A stretch of DNA of 64,000 nt, taken from positions 620,001-684,000 of the forward strand of contig PUFA01000084.1 of assembly GCA_003508835.1 (NCBI GenBank). Reading direction: 5' to 3'. Positions 13,401 to 64,000 of the stretch are shown in pieces. This DNA comes from Eonycteris spelaea. Taxonomy: Eukaryota; Chordata; Mammalia; Chiroptera; Pteropodidae. The position numbers were made by a program, and so were the translations under genes. How positions within the stretch are numbered: position 1 is the stretch's first letter; each line of letters begins with the position of its first letter. The notes beneath the pieces were generated by a model, which made no database searches, was not told the DNA's origin, and saw only the letters and a list, made by a program, of their open reading frames with translations.

Positions 13401-14990
13401 TCAAAGATAGAAAGAACCTGGAATATTTAGTTTGGGGCCAATGAGAGCAAACTGTCACGGGCCTAGAAGAAGTTGTTCAGTGCTTATTTAGAGGAATTCT
13501 TCTTTTCATAATTCTAGACTCCAGTGTCTTAGAGTTAATCTCCAGCTAATCTGTATTCTTAACGGATTAACTTTTCTTAATCACAATAGCTCTGTTTAAA
13601 GAAAACAGTACTGCCTCTGCAACCATTACAGTTTCTCAAGTATTAAACTAAATTCATTATTTTTAAAAAGTGTATTTCATCATCTGAAAACATGGAGCTC
13701 TTAAACTCACTCTATTAGGGCATGTAGTTTGAGGGCTTCTTTTCGATTGTAATGATGGATTTATGCAGATATATCTACTGCTTTACTTTGTTTCTCCTAC
13801 TGACCAAATACAGACAGTTCTGAATTAAGGGTGCAGATTAAGTCCATAAAAAGAAGCTAATTGACTGCTTTTGTTGTTGTGTCATCCGTCTCCTTTGAGT
13901 CCCTACACAATTTATCACTGTGTTTACTAGAGGGATGTGATGGTTCATTAAATCATACAGACTCCTCTTTAAGGAATAGCTGTAGTATCGTAGTAGGCAA
14001 GTGCTTTGCTTTTTTATACTATGGATTATGTTTGTGTCTTTGGGGCTGACTGCTAGGAAATTTAGCGCCAAATTTCCTGCCATACACTAGGAATTACATG
14101 AGATCTTATATCATTCTCTGATTATTTAGTCGTTTTTGTTTGTTCATTTATTTAAAATACATATCATTAATCCTGTCTGGAATGAGACATGCTCTTATGG
14201 AAATAATCTATGATTCTGATCTAATCAGATTCGAATTGTACCAGATGTCTATAGCTATTGAAAAGACTTAATTTGGATACATGCCTTTTAGTCCCATTAG
14301 TGGTCATTGCTGTTAGCCACTTTTTCCAGATATTTGTGCTAAACCCTTAAAATCTTCATTTCTCACAGGTAATAGAGAAGAGATACTTTTTAAGAGACGG
14401 CAATCAGGTTGGTATCTATCTTTGATTGATAAAATGGGTTCATGAATGTGGAAGGAGGTGATTTCCAGATTTATTTTCAGAAGTGGTTAAAGTATGGGCA
14501 CAAGCATCTGATTTTTCTCTGTTAAATACAAAAGAAAATCACATCTAGGAAAATAAGGATCCAAGAGATTAAAAAAATCCAGGTATAAAGTTACATTATA
14601 AAATAATAAAAGAAAATCATGTGCTCGAGAATCCAAAGTCTATCACAATGCAGATGATTTATATAAAAGTTCAATAGGTGAATATTGTAAGATTCATCTT
14701 TATCCCCTCTGAGATGACAACTGTCACCAATTTGTTGGCAAATGTTTTCCATTTTGGTAGAATTTATTTTTATTATTTAATCTGCTGTGGTTTTCTTAGT
14801 AAAACCACAGAATAGTAGTTAAGGAACAATAGACCAACATTTTAAAGAAAATAAATTAAATGTTATTAGCATTTGAACTCTGCCTACTTGATATTTAATG
14901 TGATTATCTTTCTTACCTTTACAGATTCCAGGGTTTTCTGATCGGAAAAGGTTTGGGGGAGGAACATTAAAGAACCTTCATTATGACTGA
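773..14990 (+). CDS. RABL3: RABL3, Rab-like protein 3 (3' part, six exons)
   Basis: Spliced CDS 773-902, 4532-4646, 7488-7638, 11502-11573, 14369-14407 and 14925-14990: 573 bases, 190 residues plus TGA. Added to the 46 residues expected from the exons left of the window, this gives the human length of 236. RABL3 is an atypical small GTPase without a C-terminal prenylation cysteine. It is known to act with RAP1GDS1 (SmgGDS) on prenylation of KRAS and RAP1. Visible motifs are WDVGG (about residues 65-69, replacing the usual WDTAG of G3) and TKLD (about 147-150, the G4 guanine-specificity motif). The P-loop lies outside the window. The C-terminus ends LHYD. All junctions are GT/AG and the frame is open throughout. 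Compared with human from memory, residue changes near RWSREAL (a Leu to Arg) and VLTGV (Pro to Leu) stand out. Identification is very secure. Confidence 0.97.
903..4531 (+). other. RABL3 intron with one MIR
   Basis: AT-rich intron of 3.6 kb. Apart from the MIR at about 3108-3312 I see no gene, RNA gene or recent repeat. Small open frames in it (for example at 3492-3686 on the minus strand) have no family resemblance. Confidence 0.7.
3108..3312 (+). repeat. MIR SINE
   Basis: Sense-oriented MIR: tRNA-derived part, then the core motif around GTGACCTAGGGCAAGTTA, CTCAGTTTCC, and the 3' part ending near ATAAATGTTAGCTA. Divergent, as expected for this ancient family. Confidence 0.85.
4532..4646 (+). 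CDS. RABL3: RABL3 coding exon 4
   Basis: 115 bases between acceptor attttag and donor gtaagc. It completes Gly90 and encodes [16 protein letters not shown], then [12 protein letters not shown] and VTNG. In the human protein the stretch reads RRWSLEAL as I recall it; the CGG (Arg) codon here replaces a Leu codon by one base. Confidence 0.95.
4745..5600 (-). repeat. Old L1 fragment, antisense
   Basis: T-rich stretch that resembles the complement of the L1 ORF2 end and 3' region (segments such as CTGTTCCGTTGGTTTGTGTGCCTGTC and ATTGAATTAAACTTATAGATC on the plus strand, as in L1M families). It lies directly downstream of RABL3 exon 4. Many stops; not coding. Confidence 0.75.
5600..7487 (+). other. 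RABL3 intron, rest
   Basis: Intron sequence with no recognisable gene. It contains an alternating TATG/TATA tract (about 5975-6150) with many self-complementary ATATAT blocks. Confidence 0.6.
5975..6150. repeat. AT-rich alternating pyrimidine-purine tract
   Basis: Irregular TATATG/CATATA repeats with several short palindromes (ATATATAT). Simple-sequence DNA likely to breathe or cruciform; no gene. Confidence 0.7.
7488..7638 (+). CDS. RABL3: RABL3 coding exon 5
   Basis: 151 bases after acceptor atcacag, donor gtgtgt (a weak but legal GT site). It encodes [10 protein letters not shown], then [15 protein letters not shown] with the G4 motif TKLD, and ends EEINL. Reading continues in phase 0 into DCTNPRYL of the next exon. 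Confidence 0.95.
8335..8510 (-). repeat. MIR SINE, antisense
   Basis: Plus strand reads the MIR complement: CATAGCACTATTCTAGTGCTTTACAT, then TAGATACTATTATTGCCCC and ATTTTAAAAATGGAGACC. Confidence 0.8.
8595..8780. repeat. hAT-Charlie-type DNA transposon fragment (MER20/MER58-like)
   Basis: Ends resemble degenerate CAGTGGTTCTCAA termini (ACAGTTACCAAAACTTGACTG at the left, TGTGAACACTG at the right) with an internal region like the MER20/MER58 group. Family call is by eye. Confidence 0.5.
10117..10265 (-). repeat. MIR SINE, antisense
   Basis: Contains ACCTGTTATGTGCCAGGCAC, TTATGAGATGAGTATTGTTATCC and ATTTTATAAGCAAG, the MIR complement. Confidence 0.8.
10363..10408. repeat. (TG)n microsatellite
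   Basis: Uninterrupted TG repeat of about 23 units in a RABL3 intron; a potential Z-DNA tract and a likely polymorphic marker. Confidence 0.97.
11502..11573 (+). CDS. RABL3: RABL3 coding exon 6
   Basis: 72 bases, 24 codons, acceptor ttcctag and donor gtaata. It encodes [16 protein letters not shown] followed by KLSRFFDK. The GSSNAV stretch sits where the G5 (SAK-like) loop is expected. Confidence 0.95.
11574..14368 (+). other. RABL3 intron, no gene seen
   Basis: 2.8 kb of intron without a clearly recognisable repeat. It has a short near-duplication of TGTGAAAATTTA blocks around 13086-13142. No coding or RNA gene support. Confidence 0.6.
14369..14407 (+). CDS. RABL3: RABL3 coding exon 7
   Basis: 39 bases, 13 codons ([13 protein letters not shown]), acceptor ctcacag and donor gttggt. 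Too short to stand out as an open reading frame, but it fits between the flanking exons with the expected phase. Confidence 0.93.
14925..14990 (+). CDS. RABL3: RABL3 last coding exon with stop
   Basis: 66 bases from acceptor tttacag. It encodes [16 protein letters not shown] then NLHYD and TGA at 14988-14990. No CaaX or other cysteine motif is present at the end, as known for RABL3. Confidence 0.95.
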   Translation: MPGFSDRKRFGGGTLKNLHYD

Positions 14991-16201
14991 ATTAACACTC
15001 ATCCTTTGGAAGAATGAGCCAGCGGTAGCCGTTTTTCACAGCTTTCTTCTTGCTGTATCAATTATTAATGTCTCAGCCTTTTAACAAAATCATCTTAAAA
15101 TGTTGCCCTTCAGCCTCACCCTTTAATGGAAAATCGAAAGAAAGTAACAGAATTGGAGGTCCAAACTTTGTCCTCATTCTCTCTATTCCTCACCTTTCTG
15201 TCCCTGTTTATAGATTATGTAAAAGCCTCGTGGAAATATGAGATTTCGTCACAATGATGCAGTAAATGAGCAGTGACAGAGTGCTGCAGAGAAAATTTAC
15301 TCTTGCCTAGAACTAGATGGTTTTTATGGGTCTGTAATTTTCCCACACTCCTTGCTGAAGGCTTAATTAAGTACTTCAAAAATGTATCTCTATTGTTTCA
15401 CCTTCTTGAGGGGAAAGGTTATGTTAACCAGCCCTGAGTTGTCCACCCCAAACAATCTCTGTCATTTTCACAGAAGCAAAATGGTGTTATTTAATTGTCT
15501 CCACCCTCATCACACATAGGATGCCTAATAATAGCTACCCTTGTTCCCTCTCCTCTTTTACAAATGGTTCAGTGGCTGGAAGAGGCAGACTAATGGCTAG
15601 AGTTAAATATAAATAGATTAATAATACATAGAGAACAGCAGTACCAGAAAAGAATTCTGCAAGAAATTGACAGCTCTCTAAATCCATCAGTCTTTAGGTT
15701 ACAGCTGTCTGCAGTCTCTCAGTGTTTTCTGTTTGAAAATAGAGTGACATCTAAGACCTGCATAAGGGCAGTAAGAAAGATTTATAGCCTGTTCAGATTT
15801 TATTTTTTTGAAGGAAAACCCACCTCCTGAAATGTCTTTTAACTGTAGTCCATAAACTAAGAATATCATTCTTTGTGTCAACAATGTATTTATGGAGAGA
15901 GGTAAAAATAAGTTCCGCAGCAACATATTTACATAAGTTATGGACTAGGATTCTTAGATTTCATAATCCAAAATTTGGAGAAGTGTATATGCATAATCGT
16001 TCATCGTTGTTGTTGGTTTTTTTTACCCATTGTTTTGCTTATTTAATTCTCTGTCCTATTCTTTTAATATATAAACCTGGTTTCCAAGATCTGTAATTAG
16101 CTGTTTTATTTCACACCTTTTCACCCATATCCTGTCTCCAGCTCTGCTGCAGGCCTCTGCACTCCTGATTTTGCTCCATATTAAAATATAATAGTAATAA
16201 A
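14991..16201 (+). other. RABL3: RABL3 3' untranslated region, extent uncertain
   Basis: The 3' UTR starts right after the TGA. The first canonical AATAAA downstream is at 16196-16201, giving a possible UTR of about 1.2 kb. No strong GU-rich element follows, so a later poly(A) site is possible. The stretch has no recognisable repeat. Confidence 0.35.
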
Positions 16202-18009
16202 TACAAAGATTCAGCTTCTCATTTTAAAATTAGGGGGAAAATACTGTATTCATTTTTTATTCCATTTTAATTAAATTTCAGAAGTACTTTGGAACTCAAG
16301 GTGTGCTGAAAGGGGGTGTTAAAATGAGAATGTTAGAGAGTGGTTTTAGAAAGGCAGTCTTGGGAATTCGAAAAGAATGTTTAAAGCACTTTTCATCAGC
16401 TAGAATATTCTCCAGTCTTTCATCGCATCCTCCCCCACAAGACTTAGTCCTGATTTCTTCTTTGACATAAAAGAGAGCTATGCAAATCAGAATCTGTATG
16501 TAGAATTTGGCACAAGTGTGTTGTAACAGAGGCTGTGCTGTTAGGAAATGGAAACTGAATACAGAACAAAGACCTAAGTCAACTAAGCTCTTTGTAGTCC
16601 TCTGTTAAATAATAATTCAGTAACTCCTTTCTTCCTCTCTTCTTCCTCTTTCTTTCCCTTAATTAAAAAAAAAAAAACCTGCCCTAATTTATTTTCTCCC
16701 CTATTAAAAAATAAAAGTAGCCCTGATGGCTTCAGGGTCAACCTTGAAAAATTAACATTACTCCCCAATTCTATTTCTTCTTGCTGTCAGGCTTAACTCC
16801 TTGAATTATAGTTTTCTAAGAAAATTTTTTAAAACAATTTAAGGTAAGCTTATTGCAAGTATTAGTAACAACAAAATGAAGTATTTGCCAAAATGAATTT
16901 AGCCAAGAGTTCTTCAAAAATAATATTTTGAAGCATAATTTTTGCTGAGACTTCCTGAGACCTCATAAAAATTGCTTTTAGATAAGTATAAACAGCAAAA
17001 TACGTTCTAAAAAGTGTTAATCAAATCTTTAATTTTCTTAACTTTCTTGTTGGAACAAGTTGCTAATGATAAAGTTTTTTTTGTCTCTTGTGACTTAAAT
17101 GTCTAACCAACGTCCTTACTCATTGTGCAGGCAACCAGAAGTGAAGGCATATATGCCCTATAGCCAGTCATCTGTCCCTCAGGTAGCAAACCCTTAGCAA
17201 ATATTCTAGTTGGTCTCTTTACCTGAGTGCTCTAAGAAGAGCTACTCCCAAAGGGGTTGATCCATATCAGCTTTATCTTGGGTTCTCAGAAGTCACCGAA
17301 ATTGAGACATCCCTGACATAATCCAAGTGCCTTGACACTGCTGTTTTTCTGTCCATTCTGAAAATGAAAGCATGAAACTGATGTGCTGAATCATCAGACT
17401 GAATTGAAGAGCCCTTATTGCTGTCATAATCAGAGCTTTTGAGTCTTAATTTCAATAGCGTGTGCTGTAGTACCCAACCTAGATAGGTAGGGCCTTTTAC
17501 GGATATTTAATGTTGGTTTAATTGAAGATTTTAAGTCACAGGTAGCATCTATTTTAAGAAGATTGAAGGTCTTGACAAGATGTCTACATTAATAACTATT
17601 AAAATTCAAAGGAGGGTACTGTTTAGGGGAAAGAAGAAGAAAAATAAAAAATTCATTTCTCTCTGTAGTCCCAAGATGGAGTTAAATCGCTGTGGTAAGA
17701 GAGGGAGGGTCCCAGGAAATCTAGCCCTTGGGAGAACCCTGAGCCTCAAATATTCCACAGTATGCTTGATGCAGAATTGGAGCTGGAGTCTCCCAGAGCT
17801 GCTCCATAAAGTAGGAAAGGGCTCTGACTTCTGGTTAAAATTAATCAGCACCCCCGTTTTCATACTTAAAGCAATAGCTTTCAAATTCAAAAGTGCGTAA
17901 AAATGCTGACATGCTTCTTTAAAATGCTGATCCCAGGACTGCCTTGCTCTCCTCACCCCACTCCCGCCCCAATTCTATATGTATAGGGATAGGACCAGGA
18001 TTTTGTACT

Positions 18010-18077
18010 GTTGGCCCCTGAATAACACAGGTTCGAACTGCACAGGTCCACATATACACGGATTTTTTTTTTCAATC
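18010..18077. repeat. Tigger-type DNA transposon terminal fragment
   Basis: The stretch TTGGCCCCTGAATAACACAG, continuing into GGTTCGAACTGCACAGGTCC, matches the terminal region of pogo/Tigger elements as I remember it. Only one end is present. Confidence 0.6.
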
Positions 18078-18394
18078 AGCTGCCATATCTGCTTTCTCAG
18101 CAGGCTAACCACTACGCTTTACCAAGGTCATCAATAAGTAATGATGAAGAATGAAGCCCCCAAACTACAAGGGTGTAAAATCTTGCTCAGTACAATAAAG
18201 TTTATCGGGTAATCTATCAGTCCCACCTTTTTCTTGGTGGCATCTGTTCTGGAGTCCTCTAACCTCTAAATCCATTCTGGAATGGTTGCTCTGTAAGCCT
18301 GTCACAACCTCCTTCATGTTACCTGTAATAATTCCTAGCTTCCTAGATGTCATGTTTTCCACTTTTCTTGCTGCGGATCAGTGTTCTTTCAACT

Positions 18395-18860
18395 GGATGA
18401 GTTCAAATATCCCCTCCAAGAAGTACATGGGCCCCATCCGTCTCTACTCTGTATGACTTGGCTCAGATATCATCTTTGGGAAGCCATCCCTTCCTTAGTC
18501 AGGGCTAGGTGGCCCCTAATCCCTCCCATAGCAACGTGGGCTCTTCCTGTCATAGCACGTATGGCACTATGCTGTAATAGCTCATTTATCAGTCTTCTGT
18601 TACACTGCCATACTAGAGAACAGGACCAAGTCTTAGTTATCTTTGTCTCCACATCTCACAGTGTCTGGCATATAGTAGGTCCTCAACAATTGTAAACTAA
18701 AGACGTTGTGATTACATTAATTAAAATGGAAAATCAATCAGACCTATCTGTCCCTGTGTTTTATTTATTCTCTTATCTCCTGTGTGTATTTAGCACAGTA
18801 CTGGCACATAGTAGTTACAAAGCAAATATTTGTTTGTTTGTTTTTGAATCATTGTTATAA
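18395..18860 (+). repeat. L2 LINE 3' end pieces
   Basis: Sense L2 3' region: GAAGCCATCCCTTCCTTAGT, later CACAGTGTCTGGCATATAGTAGG and TCAACAATTG. A second L2-like tail (CAGTACTGGCACATAGTAG ... AATATTTG) follows at about 18790-18850. Confidence 0.75.
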
Positions 18861-19651
18861 AAACAAAAAGACAGGAAATAACTAATCCACTTAGGAGAAG
18901 TATCTAAAGTTTAGGTGACAGTTTTACTCAATTTTTAAATATTTTCAAGCCCTTCAAAGTAATTTTCAACCAGTCAAGGATCTCTTACCACTCTCTTACT
19001 CTTTAGGAAATCTCTCACACCTTAGAAATGAAATGCCTCATAAATCTTCTTTCAAAGCTGATTCAGTAGGAAGTTTATGGAAAAACAAAGCAGTAAAACT
19101 TTTTCTCTTATTGGCTCCAATTCATTTTTTTTAACCATGAAAAACTAACTTTTAAGATTAATGGAGAGATTCAAGACCCAATGTACTCAGAAACTCAGTT
19201 ACAAGAAATATTTTTCTTGAATTCACTTTTGACTTTAATTTACTTTTGAGTCTACATACTACAGAAAATAAAATAACAGCCTCAGTAAAGCTATGATCTA
19301 ATACCCCTTTCCTCCCAGGTCTGCATATAAATTCCAGAGAAGCTTATATAATACCACAATGTCATCTGTCTATGCTGACATATGCTAAGATGTCTTATAA
19401 GCTGTGTGGTCCACAGGTATCAATCCACACATTTTGCTACCAACCTGTCACTCGTTTCTATCAACATGGCCCTTTGGTGTGGCCCTCTGTGCTAACATCT
19501 ATACACAGGCGAATGAATCATTCTGTTGCAGCCACAGTATGCTGGAGCTTGGGGAACTTCTGGAGGTTGCTAAACTCATTTATCTAAAGCAGAGAGTCTA
19601 AACCAGCAGCCCATAACCATTTCAAACCTGCATGCATGTTGTTTGACATAC

Positions 19652-20136
19652 GTTATCAGTTATCTATCACTGCTTAATGAACTACCCCAAAACTTAGCAT
19701 AAAATACACCATTCTGTTTGTTCACAATTCTGTAGGTCAGCAGTTGGGGTAGGTTTAGCTGGTGATTCTGCTGGTCTCACCTGTGATCACTCATATGTCT
19801 ACAGTCAGCTGGAAGTCAGATTGCCTCATTCACACGTCTGGCAGTTAGTGCTGGGCTATTGCCTGAACTACTCTCCATGTGGTTACTGATTCTCAAGGAG
19901 GTTAGCCCAACTTCTTTGCATGGTAGTCTCAAGTAGCAACAAATGGGTAAATCCTAAGGCACAAGCACTTTGCAAGATTCTTGTATCATGTTTACTATTA
20001 GCCAAAGTAAGATTCAAGGTTAAAAAAGCCTCCATCTCTTGATGTGAGAAGTAGCAAAGTCACATTCCAAAAGGACATGCATACAAAGATGGGAGGAAAT
20101 TGTGAATTGTGGGCATTTTTTCTGCAATCTACCACA
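19652..20136. repeat. MaLR-type LTR (MLT1-like), solo
   Basis: Begins TTATCAGTTATCTATCACTG with CCCAAAACTTAGCATAAAAT and ends GCAATCTACCACA, the layout of MLT1-group LTRs. No internal retroviral region adjoins it. It is an old endogenous LTR without coding capacity. Confidence 0.6.
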
Positions 20137-20860
20137 GTGGTTTTGTTCATTCATTCATTTTTCTAGTTGCCAGTGTTTAAAAATTGGAGTTTCATATAAC
20201 AGTCTTATCTTGAAAAATCACCTAGCCTACTTAACCATTTGCATTTCCTGCCTGGACTGTTACACTCGAGTTTGTGATAAAGCATAGTTCACAAGATTGT
20301 TTTTTTGTGAAATTAAATGAGGTAATGTCTGTGGAAAAATCTGGCAAGAACAGGCCTTCAATATATGGTTTCCTCTTTCCTGAATATGATTAGCCATGAA
20401 GCTGATACCTGACTATGGCTAAGGAGAATAGCTAAAATGAAGGACAAGAGAGTCATGGAAAACGTGGCTGGGAAGTAATCCCTAGGCTGTCTTTAGAGAA
20501 ATAAAGGCATTAGGAAACAGGATTCTTAAAGAATTTATAAGAATTTAAGAAATTAAGAGGACCAATAGTAAACGTCTCAGTTTGCTTTAAATGAAATGCT
20601 TCAAGCGCTGGACAGTTCACCTAGCTCATCCCTGAAAAGCAACTATGGAGAGCTGTCTAGACCTGGTCCCTGTTTCAGGCATCTATGTGTAGATACCTGT
20701 GTCAGAGCACAATGTTCTCCCTGCTCTCCAGAGAGTGAACACTTCCTTATTCCCTCCCTGCCTGAGTCTGGACTGAGTATAAGTCTCTGCCACCGGCAGC
20801 AGGTACTAACAGCTCCTTTCCTGGAGGATTTTAAATTCTCCTTTAGAACTATTTAACTAC

Positions 20861-21145
20861 AACAAATAGTAGTTAATCTTCACCTTAAGTGAAGAGGAGA
20901 CTGACTCTGCAAACTGCACGGTTAGAAACGAGCAATTATGAGCATTAATTGCAAAATAGGATGCTGGACTTTCTCCCTACTTTTTCGGTCAGGCAATGCT
21001 TGTAACTTGCTGACCTGCTGACCAGTGAGCTCAGTGAAATGGTGAACATTCAGAGTGTGGCTTGAAGGAGAAGCTCAGCATTTTGACTTCATACCCTCTA
21101 TACACCTAGGTTTCCTGAAGTCTTCACACCTGCTGCAGAAGGAAA
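20861..21145 (+). promoter_or_regulatory. HGD: Candidate HGD proximal promoter and 5' UTR
   Basis: The 285 bases before the HGD start codon are not CpG-rich, as expected for a liver-restricted promoter. HNF1-half-site-like GTTAAT (about 20871) and an AT-rich ATTAATTGCAAAATA (about 20944-20958) that could serve as a weak TATA-type element are visible. The transcription start is not determined by the sequence; assignment is positional inference. Confidence 0.3.
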
Positions 21146-62082
<40,937 letters not shown>

Positions 62083-62285
62083 GACTGGAACATTACTACC
62101 ACAGTTGAGAATGGATGTGTGCAGAATCTCATTCTAAACACTTCTGGCGTGTTGTGGGAGGGGGCTAATTAAAATGAGAACTCACTTTTTTATAGTCAAT
62201 GACTCAGACGTTTATAGAAATTTCTTTGGAAGATTCTGTGACTGTCAGCTTAATTACTCAATAAATACTTGCTGGTGTTGTGTGA
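62083..62285 (+). terminator. HGD: HGD 3' UTR and poly(A) signal
   Basis: A canonical AATAAA lies at 62260-62265, about 180 bases after the HGD stop, followed by GT-rich TGCTGGTGTTGTGTG. This gives a short 3' UTR of roughly 200 bases, similar to other mammalian HGD transcripts. Confidence 0.8.
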
Positions 62286-62897
62286 AAGTGGCAATTGTTC
62301 ATAATCAGCACTTGATTGGGGCAGATCTGTAGTGGCCAGAACTTGGGGTCCACGAGCTTGTACCAAGACCAGGAACCCTTTGCATGTGCTTAGCCTGAGT
62401 GGCTTTATTCTAGAAGCATCAGTCCAGAGCCTCTACCAGAGATCACAAGCCCAAGCCACAAGGAAGGACAGGCCAACATAATGACCATGAGCTCAGGCTG
62501 AAGCCAAGGCCAAGGCCCTAGAAGTCAGTTCAGGAAGCATGGGGAAGCAAAGGGAGTCAGTAGAGCTCCAAACATCTAGCGTCATCCTTAAACAGATGGG
62601 CAGCCAGGGCACTAGGCTATCTAATCTTGGTAGTCATGTATTAGCTAGTATAGTGATAATAGGCAAGAAGTCCATTCACCAAGAGTGAGCATCATTCACT
62701 GAGAGTACCAACTGCCCTGATTTTCACACAGAAAGCCCTACATTCCAAGAAACCCCTCAGTCCTAGTCCAAGCAGGACAGTCAGTCACCCCATTATTCAT
62801 TCATTTATCGTTCATTTGATAACCTTGCACTGAGTCCTTACTATGTGCCAGCTGCAGAGTGAGACTCTGGATATGAATGATTGCAAAGGGCAAAGTT
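62286..62897. other. Intergenic sequence right of HGD
   Basis: No gene seen. A weak antisense MIR-like piece lies near 62810-62880 (CTTACTATGTGCCAGC). Confidence 0.6.
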
Positions 62898-63140
62898 GTC
62901 TACAGGCCATGCTACTCTGAACAAGCCCAATCTCATCTGATCTTGGAAGCTAAGCAGGGTCAGTACTTGGATGGGAGACCACTTAGGAAGACCAGGTGCT
63001 ATAGCTATTTTAAAAAAATTTTTTTAAATAAGGGATTGTAAGCTGACAAGTTCCTTGCAATCCGTGAGGTCGACCAAGGGTTGCCTCACCTAAAAATAAA
63101 TAATTAAATAAATAAAAATTAAAATTAAAAAAAGAGAAAA
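62898..63140 (+). mobile_element. 5S rRNA-derived SINE (fruit-bat type?)
   Basis: Bases 62898-63007 match vertebrate 5S rRNA from its first base (GTCTACAGGCC) to its end (GGTGCTATAGC). About 10 bases are deleted after GCAGGGTC, in the intermediate-element region. The polymerase III box A (AGCTAAGCAGG) and box C (TGGATGGGAGACC) remain. A T/A-rich link, a 60-base body with two predicted hairpins and an A-rich tail (63091-63140) follow. Flanks GCAAAGGGCAAAGTT and AAAAGAACAAGGTC may be a decayed target duplication. Head plus body plus tail indicates a SINE rather than a plain 5S pseudogene. Such elements are known in Pteropodidae. Confidence 0.75.
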
Positions 63141-63532
63141 GAACAAGGTCATTTTTTCCTTTCTCAAGCTCACAATCTGGGGAGGTCAGGGCCAAAGAAG
63201 ATCAAAGACCCCTGTGCTCAGACCACAACAAAACAGAGGCGGCGCTGTGTAGGAAAGCGGCTCCTGACAGCTCCCTTCCCATGGCCGGCATCTCTCCCAG
63301 AATACTGGGCAGCCCAGGACCTTGGGGTGAGTTGATTAGGTTCTCACAGAGAGAGAAGACAGGCACCTCAGATTAGAAAGGAGTGGGAAATGGAATTTGC
63401 CGCTACTTTAGCTGTGTAGTTTTAGCACATTTCCTCCACTTTGTTGCCATAGTAGCAACTTTGATATGCTGCTACCAGATTTTTATTTAACAGTATGTAG
63501 CAAGAGTCAGCATGTGTCAGGGCCTTGGATCT
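63141..63532. other. Intergenic, nothing identified
   Basis: No repeat or gene recognised, apart from a moderately GC-rich patch near 63230-63300. Confidence 0.6.
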
Positions 63533-63702
63533 AGGGTTGCCAGATGAAATATAAGATGCCCAATTAAATTTGAATTTCAGATAAGCCCTGAATAATTGGA
63601 TATGTCCTTTGAACATACTTATACTAAAAATTTATTCAGAGTTTATCTGGAATTTAACTGGGAAGCCTATATTGTTATTTGCTAAATCCAGCAACCCTAT
63701 GA
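63533..63702. repeat. Palindromic MITE-like element
   Basis: Ends TAGGGTTGCCAGAT and ATCCAGCAACCCTA are inverted repeats, flanked by TA. The halves remain complementary inward (CAATTAAATTTGAATTTCAG against CTGGAATTTAACTGG; GACATA / TATACT blocks). Layout and sequence fit the old mammalian palindromic group that includes MER53, name uncertain. Confidence 0.7.
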
Positions 63703-64000
63703 AGGTTTAGGGTGGTCAAGGAGATAGACATGGTCCTTACAGAGCTTACAGTCTAGAGAGGGAGACAGATGAAATAAATAAAGAAAAATCACAAATTGTG
63801 AAAAATAAGAAAACAAACAGAAACCGAGTTTGGACTAACAAGTGGGATGGGAGATCTTTCTTTAGAGAAGAACATCTTCAATTAAAAAAAGGATAGGAAG
63901 GAGCAAGTCATTGGAAGAGTAGGGTTGGGCTGGGGTAGGGTGGGGAGGAGGAGCATTCCAAGAAAAAGCCTGTGGGTTCAAGAAACTGAAATAAGAGTAG
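63703..64000. other. Right edge, intergenic
   Basis: Purine-rich sequence resembling an old interspersed repeat (CATGGTCCTTACAGAGCTTAC). No gene recognised. Confidence 0.5.

Larger units (their letters stand above)
16202..20860. other. RABL3-HGD intergenic region
   Basis: Gene-free. It contains a Tigger-like fragment (18010-18077), L2 pieces (18395-18860) and an LTR of MLT1 type (19652-20136). The overlapping open frames at 17580-17956 on both strands have no family resemblance and are taken as chance. Confidence 0.65.

Noticed and set aside
17580..17956. Overlapping 106- and 116-residue frames on both strands
   Set aside because: No family resemblance and mutual overlap in the intergenic region; consistent with chance.
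62898..63007. Functional 5S rRNA gene
   Set aside because: Many substitutions, about 10 bases missing in the intermediate element, and an attached body with an A-rich tail; a retroposed element instead.

Overview
The window is mammalian nuclear DNA: small exons in long introns, GT/AG junctions, and ancient interspersed repeats (MIR, L2, L1, hAT-type DNA transposons, MLT1-type LTRs). I see no Alu, B1/B2, CAN-SINE or Bov-type SINE. One element near the right end (62898-63140) has a 5S rRNA-derived head, an extra body and an A-rich tail. 5S-derived SINEs of this design are known from Old World fruit bats (Pteropodidae), so a megabat is my best guess, with moderate confidence only. No bacterial, phage, CRISPR or operon-type content is present.

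The window carries two genes in the same direction, in the order found (inverted) on human 3q13.33. From 773 to 14990 are the last six coding exons of RABL3, covering residues 47-236 of a 236-residue atypical small GTPase; the first exons lie left of the window. After a 6.2 kb intergenic region comes the whole of HGD (homogentisate 1,2-dioxygenase), 14 coding exons from 21146 to 62082, with a poly(A) signal at 62260. The last 1.7 kb is intergenic and holds the 5S-derived SINE and a palindromic MITE-like element.

The main result concerns HGD. All 14 exons are present with canonical splice sites, and exons 1-11 match the expected exon lengths exactly (15, 72, 89, 106, 60, 92, 35, 80, 100, 125 and 105 bases). 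Exons 12, 13 and 14 are each one base short: a five-G run where six are needed (55342-55346), a second five-G run where six are needed (59226-59230), and a missing A near 62018. The first shift ends the protein after 338 residues at a TGA in exon 13, before iron ligand Glu341 and the His365/His371 region, and should trigger nonsense-mediated decay. Either HGD is a recently inactivated gene here, in effect a species-wide alkaptonuria genotype, or the assembly has three indel errors confined to the last quarter of one gene. RABL3 and HGD exons 1-11 show no indel, which makes the biological reading worth testing.

The two genes are not functionally linked. RABL3 is a small GTPase that influences RAS/RAP prenylation. 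HGD is a liver/kidney enzyme of phenylalanine and tyrosine breakdown.
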